Below, piece by piece: positions 47,012 to 56,060 of a DNA stretch of 64,000 nucleotides. The DNA is taken from NCBI RefSeq assembly GCF_023712105.1, contig NZ_JAMLJI010000001.1, positions 682,001-746,000 on the forward strand, read 5' to 3'. Source of the DNA: Larsenimonas suaedae (lineage in GTDB: Bacteria > Pseudomonadota > Gammaproteobacteria > Pseudomonadales > Halomonadaceae). The stretch's first letter is position 1. Each line of letters starts with the position of its first letter. Under the pieces are notes generated by a model. It worked only from the letters and a program-made list of their open reading frames with translations, was not told the DNA's origin and made no database searches. The position numbers were made by a program, and so were the translations under genes.

Positions 47012-47040
47012 GGCTCGCCGGCCATCATGCTCGGCGAGCC
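47012..47040 (+). terminator. Hairpin after metQ
   Basis: GGCTCGCCG and CGGCGAGCC pair across an 11-base loop eight bases after the metQ stop. The following TTGATGCC is a poor T-run, so termination may be partial and allow read-through into msrC. Confidence 0.5.
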
Positions 47041-47071
47041 TTGATGCCATTTCGATGTGAGTCTTGATTTA

Positions 47072-47524
47072 ATGACAGACACGCTTTTCGACCGCCAGCT
47101 GGATGCGCTCCTGGATACCCGAGATTGGGTAACCAATACCGCCCAGATGAGCGCTTTTTTGTTCAATACACTTTCGGACGTCAACTGGGTCGGGTTTTAC
47201 CTGCATCGCACGCCATCGGTTCTGAGTCTCGGCCCCTTTCAGGGCAAGCCCGCCTGCAACCCAATCCCCTTTTCAAAAGGCGTTTGCGGCAAAGCTGCCA
47301 CCATGCGCCAAACTCAACGCGTCGATGACGTTCATAGTTTCCCCGGCCACATTGCCTGCGATGAGGCGTCACGCGCCGAGCTGGTCGTTCCTCTCGTGGT
47401 TGGCGATACGCTCTGGGGAGTACTGGACATCGACAGCCCGCGCCCGGAACGATTCAGTGTCGACGACGTCGAGCTTATAGAGCGCCTGTGCGCTCTATTC
47501 ATCGAGCGCACCGACCTCATCTAA
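47072..47524 (+). CDS. msrC: Free methionine-(R)-sulfoxide reductase (GAF type)
   Basis: Reduces free methionine-R-sulfoxide with thioredoxin electrons. The 150-residue GAF-domain protein has NWVGFYL near 38-44, LGPFQGKPACNPIPFSKGVCG (Cys62, Cys72) and DVHSFPGHIACDEASRAELVVPL (Cys96), the three conserved cysteines of the fRMsr family. I use the ATG at 47072; a GTG at 47057 is an alternative. It follows metNIQ, so imported oxidised methionine may be its substrate. Confidence 0.9.
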   Translation: MTDTLFDRQLDALLDTRDWVTNTAQMSAFLFNTLSDVNWVGFYLHRTPSVLSLGPFQGKPACNPIPFSKGVCGKAATMRQTQRVDDVHSFPGHIACDEASRAELVVPLVVGDTLWGVLDIDSPRPERFSVDDVELIERLCALFIERTDLI

Positions 47525-47554
47525 AAAAACGGGCGCCATCGGCGCCCGTTTTTT
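47524..47554. terminator. Bidirectional terminator between msrC and the tailspike-like gene
   Basis: AAAAAACGGGCGCC and GGCGCCCGTTTTTT form a perfect 14-base stem around a 3-base loop, with A and T tracts usable on both strands. It starts at the msrC stop and lies 29 bases after the converging gene's stop. Confidence 0.93.
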
Positions 47555-47583
47555 ATACAGCGTTTAGAAACGTCAAATGGGGA

Positions 47584-49332
47584 TCACTCTTCAAGCTTGT
47601 TACCTTCAACGTGCGCAAGCATCAGACAGAACCGGTCAGGCGTTTTGGCTTCTCCCGTCTCACGGTCAATGAAAAAGACATCAAAGCCCTTGGCACGACG
47701 ATAGGCATTCCACGACCCACCGTAGACATTGACATGACCAATGCCGTCACACATGACACCGCGTGTGTGCACCGTGCAATGAATCAAGTAGTTACGAAGC
47801 TGGGGCGCACCATCTTCTAATAGAAAACGCACACGACCCGGCTGGCTGTCATCGATTTCCGTAAAGCACCCGGTGCCTGTTGACGGGCCGGAGTCCCAGA
47901 GTACCTGCTGAGGGATCGCGACAGTGGTTTTTCGAACCTTACTGTCACACTGGAAATCAGCCTCACCGACCAGCCCCCCAATACTCCAGGAGGGAAAGCT
48001 GTAGCTTTCCTTGAGGTCATTGCCGTCATCATCCTTACCCTGAAGGAAGTGAAGCTTGCCTTGCCAGCTGCCATCATTGCCGCGCGAGGTGAACACTAGA
48101 CTGCCGTTTTTCAGGTCGCGATGACGATAGCCGGTGTTATTGCCGGCCATGATGTAAAAGTCGCCAACGTTTGAATAGACCTTGTCATAGCCGGTTTCAA
48201 GCGTCAGGTCCCCCTTGCCGGTCCACTGATCGCATTCAGACTTGATCGATTCGTGATCGATTCGAAGCGCCTGACCGGTCGGCGTTCGAATAACCACATT
48301 ACCCTCGCCCGTCATGACACCGCCAACACGGTTATCGTGCGTATCACTGTTGAATACATTGATCCAACCAAATACCGCGTAATTGGCACTGGCTGTATTG
48401 TAGAAAAGCTGTTGATACATCTCGGTAGTCACACAGCGCGCCTCTTCAGCGCCGTTACGATGCTCCCACCAGTTACCTTGGAAGTGGGAGTGATAGATTA
48501 CCTTGCCATGAATGGCCCGACCCGTAACGCGTTCGAAAATGTTATCGACGAAGCTTGCACCGTAGAGTTCACCGTCGACCAGAATACAGTCATGAACGTA
48601 ATGGAAGTGGTTTCGAATAAATCGGCTGGTCGTACACAGTGAGGCATCCTGAAGATGGATCGCCGTCTCGACCGAGGTAAAGGTATTGTCCAGCAGCGAC
48701 AGATCCACCCCGCCCGGCGTTTCAATCGCGCTTTTGAAATTGTGAAACGAGCAGTTCTGAACCAGATTGACGTAAGATGTCATTTCAAGCGCGGTATGGG
48801 TTTGATTGCGATCATGAAAGGCAATCCCGATTACGTTCTTGCCGACCTTGGTAAACATGGCTCCGTCGAGATCGGAGCCGGTAATCAAGCTTGAATAGGC
48901 CGCTTTTTGGCCGAAGTGATCCTTACTGCCACCGATCAGACTGACACGACCCAGCTCGATCGTTTCATTGATGACAAATTTACCCTCGTGCGGAATGACC
49001 ACCGTTCGCGTCTTGCCATCGGCGATTGCGGCCTTGATCGCAGAAGAGCTGTCATTTTTACCAGAGGGATCAGCGCCCCACAGCAGAATATTGCCTCGCT
49101 CCTCACCTTCTGTGACGCGCTTCCAACGACACCCGCCCTTGGTGACGATAATCATGCCGTTGTCATCAGCGCTTTTAGTATCGCCCGAGGCAACGAACCG
49201 ACCGCCTCCACAGTAGGGGTAGGTGTGATAAAGAACCTGGACGATTTGCTTTTCCGCTTCAGGTTCGTAGGCTCGCAGCTTTTCGACGTTTTCAACAGTG
49301 ATCACGGCATTGGCGGTTGTTAGTTCAGTCAT
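47584..49332 (-). CDS. Phage tailspike-like beta-helix protein (possible polysaccharide depolymerase)
   Basis: A 582-residue protein. Its N-terminal part (about 14-72) has ENVEKLRAYEPEAEKQIVQVLYH, CGGGRFV and DDNGMIIVTKGGCRWKRV, the head module common in phage tailspikes. A pectate-lyase-type parallel beta-helix follows from ILLWGADPSGKNDSSSAIKAAI (about 82-103) through repeated short strands with Asn, Asp and Gly turns to about 480. No signal peptide or membrane helix is seen. There is no other phage gene around it. It could digest a capsule or exopolysaccharide. The catalytic residues cannot be assigned. Confidence 0.75.
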   Translation of the reverse strand: MTELTTANAVITVENVEKLRAYEPEAEKQIVQVLYHTYPYCGGGRFVASGDTKSADDNGMIIVTKGGCRWKRVTEGEERGNILLWGADPSGKNDSSSAIKAAIADGKTRTVVIPHEGKFVINETIELGRVSLIGGSKDHFGQKAAYSSLITGSDLDGAMFTKVGKNVIGIAFHDRNQTHTALEMTSYVNLVQNCSFHNFKSAIETPGGVDLSLLDNTFTSVETAIHLQDASLCTTSRFIRNHFHYVHDCILVDGELYGASFVDNIFERVTGRAIHGKVIYHSHFQGNWWEHRNGAEEARCVTTEMYQQLFYNTASANYAVFGWINVFNSDTHDNRVGGVMTGEGNVVIRTPTGQALRIDHESIKSECDQWTGKGDLTLETGYDKVYSNVGDFYIMAGNNTGYRHRDLKNGSLVFTSRGNDGSWQGKLHFLQGKDDDGNDLKESYSFPSWSIGGLVGEADFQCDSKVRKTTVAIPQQVLWDSGPSTGTGCFTEIDDSQPGRVRFLLEDGAPQLRNYLIHCTVHTRGVMCDGIGHVNVYGGSWNAYRRAKGFDVFFIDRETGEAKTPDRFCLMLAHVEGNKLEE

Positions 49333-49472
49333 TAGGCTTCTCCTTAGGTCCCTGTGTAGCGCAGTCCGAAGCGTGCACCGCTTCCCGACTCCACAGCCCT
49401 ATTTGTAAGAGACACCTAAAAAAGAATCTAACGATACGCCGAGTAAGCGCAAAGCTTACACCCGACCAACAC

Positions 49473-49505
49473 AAAAAAAGCCCAACTTTCAAAAAGTTGG
49501 GCTTT
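49473..49505 (-). terminator. Terminator of the tRNA-Val transcript
   Basis: On the minus strand AAAGCCCAACTT and AAGTTGGGCTTT pair around a short loop and are followed by a run of T. It begins eight bases beyond the CCA end of the second tRNA, as expected for a tRNA operon. Confidence 0.9.
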
Positions 49506-49512
49506 CGGGATC

Positions 49513-49589
49513 TGGTAGGACCGAGCGGATTTGAACCGCTGACCTCCACGATGTCAACGTGGCGCTCTAACCAACTGAGCTACGGTCCT
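49513..49589 (-). tRNA. tRNA-Val (anticodon GAC), copy 2
   Basis: A 77-base cloverleaf on the minus strand. The acceptor arms AGGACCG and CGGTCCT pair, the D arm is GCTC-AGTTGGTTA-GAGC, the anticodon arm is CCACG-TTGACAT-CGTGG with anticodon GAC, and the T arm carries GGTTCGAATCC. The discriminator is A and CCA is encoded. It is identical to the copy upstream and separated from it by 28 bases. Confidence 0.96.
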
Positions 49590-49617
49590 GTATAGCGATG
49601 TCATTGATCGGGTTTAT

Positions 49618-49694
49618 TGGTAGGACCGAGCGGATTTGAACCGCTGACCTCCACGATGTCAACGTGGCGCTCTAACCAACTGAGCTACGGTCCT
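49618..49694 (-). tRNA. tRNA-Val (anticodon GAC), copy 1
   Basis: Same 77-base sequence as the neighbouring copy, with encoded CCA at 49618-49620 and the 5' end at 49694. It is the promoter-proximal gene of the pair. Anticodon GAC reads GUC and GUU valine codons. Confidence 0.96.
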
Positions 49695-49725
49695 GCAAGG
49701 GGTCTTGCCTGATCAACGCTGCGCT

Positions 49726-49774
49726 ATTTTACGGATTTGCCCTTTGAATGCAAGCATTTAAATTACTTTTTTTA
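49726..49774 (-). promoter_or_regulatory. tRNA-Val promoter with AT-rich upstream element
   Basis: On the minus strand, TTGCAT (49748-49753), 16 bases, then TAAAAT (49726-49731). It is followed by the GC-rich discriminator AGCGCAGCG, typical for stringently controlled tRNA promoters. AAAAAAAGTAATTTAAATG lies upstream like an UP element and reaches the glpF stop. No terminator separates glpF from this promoter. Confidence 0.7.
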
Positions 49775-50497
49775 AGCGGCCGGGATCAGGCTAGTCCACA
49801 TAAGTGCACCAACGGACGCACCAATGATCGGCCCAAGAATCGGAATCCATGCGTAGGACCAATCCGAGCCGCCCTTACCTGCGATCGGCAACAGCGCATG
49901 GGCCAATCTGGGGCCAAGGTCTCGCGCCGGATTGATGGCGTAGCCCGTCGGCCCCCCAAGGGACAACCCGATGGCCCAAACCAGCCCACCCACCAGAAAC
50001 GGCAGTAGTCCACCGGCAATAGAGCTTGAGTGAACGATCGCCCCGATACCAACAATCAAGGTGATCGTGCCGATCACTTCGCTCAGGACATTGCCGAACG
50101 GATGCCGGATTGCCGGCGCCGTACAAAAGATGCCGAGCTTACTTTCTTTCGATTCCGTCAGCTTCCAGTGCGGCAAATACGCAAGCCAGACACAGATCGC
50201 CCCGACAAAACACCCAAGCATCTGAGCCGCGATCATCCCGAAAACCACATTGGCCTCGACGTACATGCCCATGACCCACTTGGCGATGGTCACCGCCGGA
50301 TTGATATCGGCCCCGGGCGAGCCCATTGCGTTGGCAACGAACACGCCCATCATGACCGCAAGACCCCACCCGGTGGCAATGACCATCCACCCACTGTCCT
50401 TGCCTTTCGTTCGCTGCAGCAGCACGTTGGCCACCACCCCGTCTCCGAACAAAATCAGAGTCAGCGACCCAAAAAATTCCCCAATGTACGCATGCAT
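49772..50497 (-). CDS. glpF: Glycerol facilitator (aquaglyceroporin)
   Basis: Inner-membrane MIP channel for glycerol. The 241-residue protein has six transmembrane helices and both half-helix motifs: INPAVT near 66-71 and INPARD near 190-195. The aspartate after the second NPAR is characteristic of glycerol-conducting members. AAGGAGAG precedes the start. It follows glpK by 30 bases and forms glpKF with it. Confidence 0.95.
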   Translation of the reverse strand: MHAYIGEFFGSLTLILFGDGVVANVLLQRTKGKDSGWMVIATGWGLAVMMGVFVANAMGSPGADINPAVTIAKWVMGMYVEANVVFGMIAAQMLGCFVGAICVWLAYLPHWKLTESKESKLGIFCTAPAIRHPFGNVLSEVIGTITLIVGIGAIVHSSSIAGGLLPFLVGGLVWAIGLSLGGPTGYAINPARDLGPRLAHALLPIAGKGGSDWSYAWIPILGPIIGASVGALMWTSLIPAA

Positions 50498-50527
50498 GAC
50501 ACTCTCCTTTTCGTCGTGTTTAAGGGC

Positions 50528-52021
50528 TTAATCCTGATTGTCGGATTTAACCCGGGACACGGCGTCGAGCCAGCCGGCATAGAGTGATTGACGCTTGTCA
50601 TCGGAAAACTGCGGATAAAATGAGCGCTCTTTGTGCCAAAGCGAGGTGATGTCTGAAAGCGACTCATACCAGCCAAGCTTCAAGCCTGCCAGATAGGAGA
50701 CCCCAAGCGCGGTGGTTTCAAGCACTGTCGGACGATCGACCTGAACATCGAGAATGTCGGCCAAGAACTGCATGACCCAATTGTTGCTGACCATGCCACC
50801 ATCGACCCGCAGTGCCGCCGTGGACGCCGTCACATCACGGTTCATGCACTCCTGAAGGTCACGTGTCTGATAGCAGACCGACTGCAATCCGGCCGCCACC
50901 AGTTCGGCAATGCCGGTATTTCGGGTCAGCCCGAAAATCGCGCCCCGCGCCTGCGGATCCCAGTGTGGCGCCCCCAGCCCGGTAAAGGCCGGCACCAGAT
51001 ACACGCCGTGGCCATCGTTGGTCTCGCGCGCAAGATGTTCTGTTTCCGAGGCATTGGAGAAGAGCTTCAATCCATCGCGCAGCCACTGAACTGTCGCGCC
51101 CGCAATGAAAATACTGCCCTCCATCGCGTAGGTGACCTTGCCATCCAGGCGATACCCAACAGTGGTCAACAGCTTGTTATTGGATACCTCTGCTCGCTCG
51201 CCGGTGTTCATGATCATGAAACAGCCGGTGCCATAAGTGCTTTTGACCATGCCCGGCTCGAAACAGGTTTGACCGATCAAGGCAGCCTGTTGATCGCCGG
51301 CAACGCCTGCAATCATCAGGCTCGCCCCCAGAAGCTGAGCATCGGTTCGCCCGAACTCATCACTTGAATCCATAACCTCCGGCAGCATGGACGCCGGAAT
51401 ACCAAACAGCTCCAGAAGATCACGGTCCCAGCACTGCTCATGAATGTTGAAAAGGCAAGTGCGAGAGGCATTGGTCGCATCGGTTCGATGCTCGCGTCCT
51501 CCCGTAAGCTTCCAGATAAGATAAGTGTCGACCGTTCCGAACAAGAGCTCGCCTCGCTCGGCACGCTCGCGAGCCCCATCTACATTTTCTAGAATCCAGC
51601 GAAGCTTGGTGGCTGAAAAGTACGGATCGATCAAAAGCCCGGTCTTGCTTTGGATCTTTTCGTCATGCCCTTGAGATTTCAGGGAGCGGCAATAATCACC
51701 CGTGCGACGATCCTGCCAGACGATGGCGTTGTAGACCGGCTCGCCGGTGTTCTTGTCCCAGACCAGGGTGGTTTCGCGCTGGTTGGTAATACCGATCCCG
51801 GCGATCGAATGCACGGTCTTGCCGCTATTGGTGATGGCCTGCTTGATGGTTCTAAGCGTTGACCCCCAAATATCATCCGGATGATGCTCAACCCAGCCGC
51901 CCTCAGGGAAATGCTGTGGAAATTCTTCCTGAGCCAATGAAACAATATTGCCGGTCTTGTCGAACAAGATGGCTCTGGAGCTGGTTGTACCCTGATCAAT
52001 GGCGAGCATGAGAGAGGTCAT
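50528..52021 (-). CDS. glpK: Glycerol kinase
   Basis: Phosphorylates glycerol, trapping it in the cell. From the ATG at 52021 it has 497 residues and begins [21 protein letters not shown], with the FGGY-family phosphate motif DQGTTSSRA. It also has [31 protein letters not shown] and [10 protein letters not shown]-like [17 protein letters not shown] lies eight bases before the start. The open frame further upstream covers a GlpR-like site and is not coding. Confidence 0.96.
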   Translation of the reverse strand: MTSLMLAIDQGTTSSRAILFDKTGNIVSLAQEEFPQHFPEGGWVEHHPDDIWGSTLRTIKQAITNSGKTVHSIAGIGITNQRETTLVWDKNTGEPVYNAIVWQDRRTGDYCRSLKSQGHDEKIQSKTGLLIDPYFSATKLRWILENVDGARERAERGELLFGTVDTYLIWKLTGGREHRTDATNASRTCLFNIHEQCWDRDLLELFGIPASMLPEVMDSSDEFGRTDAQLLGASLMIAGVAGDQQAALIGQTCFEPGMVKSTYGTGCFMIMNTGERAEVSNNKLLTTVGYRLDGKVTYAMEGSIFIAGATVQWLRDGLKLFSNASETEHLARETNDGHGVYLVPAFTGLGAPHWDPQARGAIFGLTRNTGIAELVAAGLQSVCYQTRDLQECMNRDVTASTAALRVDGGMVSNNWVMQFLADILDVQVDRPTVLETTALGVSYLAGLKLGWYESLSDITSLWHKERSFYPQFSDDKRQSLYAGWLDAVSRVKSDNQD

Positions 52022-52048
52022 GGCGAAGTCCTTTGTGTCTCGGATGTC

Positions 52049-52076
52049 ATGTTCATTTATTTTCACTTTCGAACAT
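52049..52076. promoter_or_regulatory. GlpR-like operator upstream of glpK
   Basis: TTTTCACTTTCGAACAT (52060-52076) differs at only two of 17 bases from a site upstream of glpD (53013-53029). An extra half-site ATGTTCA lies at 52049-52055. CGAACAT is the known GlpR half-site core. The element lies between the divergent glpK and glpR genes. Confidence 0.65.
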
Positions 52077-52203
52077 TGGGTACAGTACTGGCATGTCGCA
52101 CATACAAACAAACTAAAATTGCGTGAACGTCCTTAGACATTGGTAGAGCAGCATTCACCAACGGCGCGCAAACCGACCATTCTTGATGAAGGAACGTGGC
52201 TTG

Positions 52204-52983
52204 ATGTCCCAACATAAACGCCAGGACGAAATGGTGTCGCTGATACAACAGCAGAAGTACATAAGCATCGAACAGCTGACCGCGCATTTTAACGTAACGC
52301 CCCAGACCGTTCGCAGAGACCTTAACGTACTCGCGGAAAAGGGCATGATCCGGCGGGTTCATGGCGGGGCGGGAAGCATCGAATCCAGCACCGTCAACAC
52401 GTCCTACAACACGCGTAAAACGCTGAATTATGAGGAAAAGAAAGCGATCGCGGCCACCCTTGCGTCGCATATCCCCGACCACAGCTCCATTTTCATCAAT
52501 ATTGGCACCAGTACCGAACTGGTGGCCGAAGCCCTGCTCGACCACAAGGGGCTTGAGGTCATCACCAACAATCTGAACGTGGCCGCCATGATGCACGCCA
52601 AGGATGATTTCAACGTCATTGTGGCCGGCGGCGTGGTGCGCTCTCGTGACGGGGGCATTATCGGTGAGGCCGCGATCGATTTCATAAACCAGTTCAAGGT
52701 TGATTTCGGCATCATCGGCATCAGCGGCATCGACGAAGACGGCTCGCTGTTGGAGTTCGACTATCAGGAGGTCCGCGTCGCCCAGGCCATCATCGGCAAT
52801 TCCCGACACGTGTTTCTGGCCGCGGATCATTCGAAATTCATGCGTCGGGCAGTGGTTCGCCAAGCCCACATCAACCAGGTCGACGCCCTTTTTACCGACG
52901 TTCGCCCGCCCGATGCGTTTTGCGCACTGCTCGATGAGTCCGATGTTCGGCTCTACCTTCCGGAGTCGGACTCGACGAGGTAA
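52204..52983 (+). CDS. glpR: Glycerol-3-phosphate regulon repressor (DeoR family)
   Basis: Represses glp genes until glycerol 3-phosphate binds. The 259-residue protein has an N-terminal DeoR helix-turn-helix (about 5-57: RQDEMVSLIQQQKYISIEQL, VTPQTVRRDLNVL). The C-terminal sugar-phosphate-sensing domain has FINIGTSTELVAEAL, VIVAGGVVRSRDGGIIGEAAIDFI and DHSKFMRRAVVR. I chose the ATG at 52204 over in-frame starts at 52183 and 52186. It sits between glpK and glpD, which carry matching operator-like sites. Confidence 0.93.
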   Translation: MSQHKRQDEMVSLIQQQKYISIEQLTAHFNVTPQTVRRDLNVLAEKGMIRRVHGGAGSIESSTVNTSYNTRKTLNYEEKKAIAATLASHIPDHSSIFINIGTSTELVAEALLDHKGLEVITNNLNVAAMMHAKDDFNVIVAGGVVRSRDGGIIGEAAIDFINQFKVDFGIIGISGIDEDGSLLEFDYQEVRVAQAIIGNSRHVFLAADHSKFMRRAVVRQAHINQVDALFTDVRPPDAFCALLDESDVRLYLPESDSTR

Positions 52984-52989
52984 TGGATT

Positions 52990-53029
52990 GATGTTCGTTC
53001 GAACTTGTATTATTTTCTTTTTCGAACAT
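52990..53029. promoter_or_regulatory. GlpR-like operators upstream of glpD
   Basis: ATGTTCGTTCGAAC (52991-53004) contains opposed half-sites, and TTTTCTTTTTCGAACAT (53013-53029) nearly repeats the glpK-side element. Both lie within 80 bases before the glpD start. They fit GlpR half-sites TGTTCG and CGAACA. Confidence 0.65.
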
Positions 53030-53066
53030 AAATGACACATCGAAGACGACTTCGGCGGAGAACAGC

Positions 53067-54602
53067 ATGGCACATCAGCAAACGCCCCTATTGGACATGT
53101 ATGTCATTGGTGGAGGCATTAACGGCACTGGTATTGCCTGCGACGCTGCCGGCCGGGGTCTGAGCGTCGGGCTCTGCGAGCAGGCTGACCTTGCAAGCGC
53201 CACATCCTCGGCGTCCAGCAAGCTGATTCATGGCGGCCTGCGCTATCTCGAGCATTATGAATTTCGTCTGGTCAGAGAAGCGCTTCACGAGCGGGAAGTC
53301 TTGCTCAAAAAAGCGCCGCACATTGTCTGGCCGATGCGCTTTATCCTGCCCCACCAGCCGCATTTGAGACCGGGCTGGATGATTCGAACGGGACTTTTCC
53401 TCTACGACCATCTAAGCCATCGGGACAGCCTGCCCAAGGCCAAGAAACTGACGTTCGGTTCGGGTTCACCGTTGTCCTCAGACATCAAGAAAGGTTTTGA
53501 GTACTCAGACTGCTGGGTTGATGATGCCCGCATGGTGGTACTCAACGCGTTGCAGGCCAAGCAAAATGGGGCCGAGGTTCTGGTCAGAACCCGCTGCGAG
53601 CAGGCCCGCGCCGATGAAAACGGCCACTGGGAGCTCACGCTCAAGGATATGCTGACCGGTGAAACACTCGTCCGTCGAGCCCGAGTTCTGATCAATGCTG
53701 CCGGCCCGTGGGTGGAATCCTTCATCCGAAACGAAACCCAGCGAAAGCCGCGCTACGGCATCAAGATGATCAAGGGCAGCCACCTGGTCACCAAACGCAT
53801 CAATACCGACGATCGCGCTTATATCCTTCAAAACAAGGACAAGCGCATCGTGTTCGTGCTGCCCTATCAGAACGACTTCAGTCTCATCGGTACCACCGAC
53901 GTCGCCTACGACGGCGACCCATCCAAGCTGACCATCAGCCAGGAAGAAACCACGTATCTATTGGACGTGCTCAACGACCATTTTGACGCACGCATCACCG
54001 AAGATGACATCGTCACCAGCTACTCAGGCGTGCGCCCGCTTTGCGATGACGAGTCCGACGACCCATCAGCCATGACGCGGGACTACACCTTGAACCTCGA
54101 TGCCGAGAAGGCGCCGATGCTTTCCGTGTTCGGCGGCAAGATCACCACATTCCGCAAGCTCTCGGAAGCCGCACTGCACGAGTTGAAAGCCTATTACCCG
54201 ACCATGCGTGGCGACTGGACGGCAGAAGCCACCATGCCCGGCGGCGACATCACCGACCGGCTCGAGTACGCCAAGACCTTGAAAGCCAACTATCCCTTTT
54301 TGGAGACCAAGACGGCCGAGCGTTTTGCCTCGAGTTACGGCACGCTCTGCGAGCAGTTCCTTGACGGCTGCAGCACGCTTGATGATCTTGGCGAGCAATT
54401 CGGCAGCGGCATGAGCGCCGCCGAGATCAACTATCTGATTGAGCAGGAATGGGCGCGTGAGCTTGACGACGTTATCTGGCGCCGAACCAAGATGGACCTG
54501 CGCCTCGATGACGCTCAAAAGAATCGCCTGAGCGACTACATCGCAGAACGCATCGCTCGTATTTACCCAGGCACGCCCAAGGCGGAAAGTGCTCAGGCCT
54601 GA
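53067..54602 (+). CDS. glpD: Aerobic glycerol-3-phosphate dehydrogenase
   Basis: Peripheral membrane flavoprotein that oxidises glycerol 3-phosphate to dihydroxyacetone phosphate and feeds electrons to quinone. The 511-residue protein has the FAD motif VIGGGINGTGIA near 13-24, SSKLIHGGLRYLE, and RVLINAAGPWV, with LIGTTDVAYDGDP later. GGAG lies ten bases before the ATG. It follows glpR by 83 bases that hold two operator-like sites. Confidence 0.96.
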   Translation: MAHQQTPLLDMYVIGGGINGTGIACDAAGRGLSVGLCEQADLASATSSASSKLIHGGLRYLEHYEFRLVREALHEREVLLKKAPHIVWPMRFILPHQPHLRPGWMIRTGLFLYDHLSHRDSLPKAKKLTFGSGSPLSSDIKKGFEYSDCWVDDARMVVLNALQAKQNGAEVLVRTRCEQARADENGHWELTLKDMLTGETLVRRARVLINAAGPWVESFIRNETQRKPRYGIKMIKGSHLVTKRINTDDRAYILQNKDKRIVFVLPYQNDFSLIGTTDVAYDGDPSKLTISQEETTYLLDVLNDHFDARITEDDIVTSYSGVRPLCDDESDDPSAMTRDYTLNLDAEKAPMLSVFGGKITTFRKLSEAALHELKAYYPTMRGDWTAEATMPGGDITDRLEYAKTLKANYPFLETKTAERFASSYGTLCEQFLDGCSTLDDLGEQFGSGMSAAEINYLIEQEWARELDDVIWRRTKMDLRLDDAQKNRLSDYIAERIARIYPGTPKAESAQA

Positions 54603-54629
54603 AACGCTCTGGTGCACTCTGCATGAAAA

Positions 54630-54657
54630 ACGCCCCGCTTAAGTAAGCGGGGCGTTG
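54630..54657. terminator. Terminator between converging glpD and fumC
   Basis: AACGCCCCGCTT and AAGCGGGGCGTT pair around a 4-base loop. On the minus strand TTTTTCATG follows, so it serves fumC best and may also stop glpD transcripts. Confidence 0.88.
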
Positions 54658-54683
54658 TCGGTTTGATGGGCCTTGCCTGACGA

Positions 54684-56060
54684 TTACTGAATGCCGCCTT
54701 CGGTCAGCTTGGCCGGATCAAGATAGCGCTCGAGCTCCTCTTTCGACAGCTCGGTCTCCTCTTCGGCCACCTCCAGAATCGGCCGCCCTTCCTGATACGC
54801 CTTCTTGGCTACTTTCGCCGCCGCATTGTAGCCAATGACCGGATTCAAGGCCGTGACCAGCACCGGGTTTTTCGAAAGCGGAGCTTCAATGCTGTCCTTT
54901 CTGACACTAAAGGTTGCGATCGCGTTATCGGCCAGAAGGCGCGACACGTTGGTCAACAGCGTTATCGAGGAAAGAACATTACTCGCCATCAGCGGCAGCA
55001 TCACATTGAGCTGAAAATTACCGGACTGACCGGCCACGGTGACGGCTGCGTCATTACCGATAACCTGCGCCGCCACCTGCGCCGCCGACTCGGGAATGAC
55101 CGGATTGACCTTGCCGGGCATGATGGAACTTCCTGGCTGAAGCGCTTCGAGCTCAATCTCGCCAAGCCCCGCAAGCGGCCCGGAATTCATCCAGCGAAGG
55201 TCATTGCTGATCTTCATCAACGCACACGCGAACGCCTTGAGGTGCCCGGAAAGCTCGACGGTAGCGTCCTGTGAGCCAAGGCTTGCAAAGAAGCTGTCAC
55301 TGGGCGCGTACGAAAGCCCGGTGTGCTCACCCAGCACCCTGGCAAACCGCTCGGCAAATTCCGGGTGCGCATTGATGCCGGTGCCCACTGCCGTGCCGCC
55401 TTGTGCAATACGAAGAAGGCGACGCTGTACGTCTTCAAGGCGCTCAACCGACTGCGCCACCTGAGACGACCACCCTCCAAGCTCTTGGCTCATCTTGATC
55501 GGCATGGCGTCCATCAAATGGGTGCGCCCTGTTTTTACGACGTCTTCGACCTCGCCGGCCTTGGTATCGATCACCGCGCTCAGGTGCCTGAGCGCCGGCA
55601 ACAGCGTTTCATGCAGAGCCATCGATGCAGACACATGAAGCGCCGTGGGGATCGTGTCGTTGCTGCTCTGCCCCATATTGACGTGGTCATTGGGGTTGAC
55701 CTCGAGCTCATCGCTTGACGCCAGGTGAGCGATAACCTCGTTGACGTTCATGTTGGTCGAGGTGCCCGAGCCCGTCTGGAACACATCGACCGGGAACTGG
55801 TCCTGGTGCTTGCCTGAAAGCAGTGTGTCGGCAGCCGCAATGATGGCCTCGGCGCGGGGCTTATCCAGAAGTTCAAGGTCGAGATTAACCTGGGCGGCAG
55901 CCCGTTTGACGTGTACCACTGCCTTGATGAACTCGAACGGCAGGGGCTGACCGCTGACCGGAAAGTTATTGATCGCGCGCTGCGTCTGCGCGCCGTAAAG
56001 CGCCGATTCCGGTACCTCGAGCTCACCCATGCTGTCACGTTCAATGCGCGTATTGGCCAT
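54684..56060 (-). CDS. fumC: Fumarate hydratase class II
   Basis: Oxygen-stable, cluster-free fumarase of the citric acid cycle. The 458-residue protein has TGSGTSTNMNVNEV near 96-109, GQSSNDTIPTA, GRTHLMDAMPI and the family signature GSSIMPGKVNP near 313-323. The C-terminus carries TALNPVIGYNAA. Length is normal. It is transcribed alone. Confidence 0.96.
   Translation of the reverse strand: MANTRIERDSMGELEVPESALYGAQTQRAINNFPVSGQPLPFEFIKAVVHVKRAAAQVNLDLELLDKPRAEAIIAAADTLLSGKHQDQFPVDVFQTGSGTSTNMNVNEVIAHLASSDELEVNPNDHVNMGQSSNDTIPTALHVSASMALHETLLPALRHLSAVIDTKAGEVEDVVKTGRTHLMDAMPIKMSQELGGWSSQVAQSVERLEDVQRRLLRIAQGGTAVGTGINAHPEFAERFARVLGEHTGLSYAPSDSFFASLGSQDATVELSGHLKAFACALMKISNDLRWMNSGPLAGLGEIELEALQPGSSIMPGKVNPVIPESAAQVAAQVIGNDAAVTVAGQSGNFQLNVMLPLMASNVLSSITLLTNVSRLLADNAIATFSVRKDSIEAPLSKNPVLVTALNPVIGYNAAAKVAKKAYQEGRPILEVAEEETELSKEELERYLDPAKLTEGGIQ

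Noticed and set aside
52063-53073. 336-residue minus-strand frame over glpR
   Set aside because: It covers glpR and both operator regions in antisense and shows no homology.
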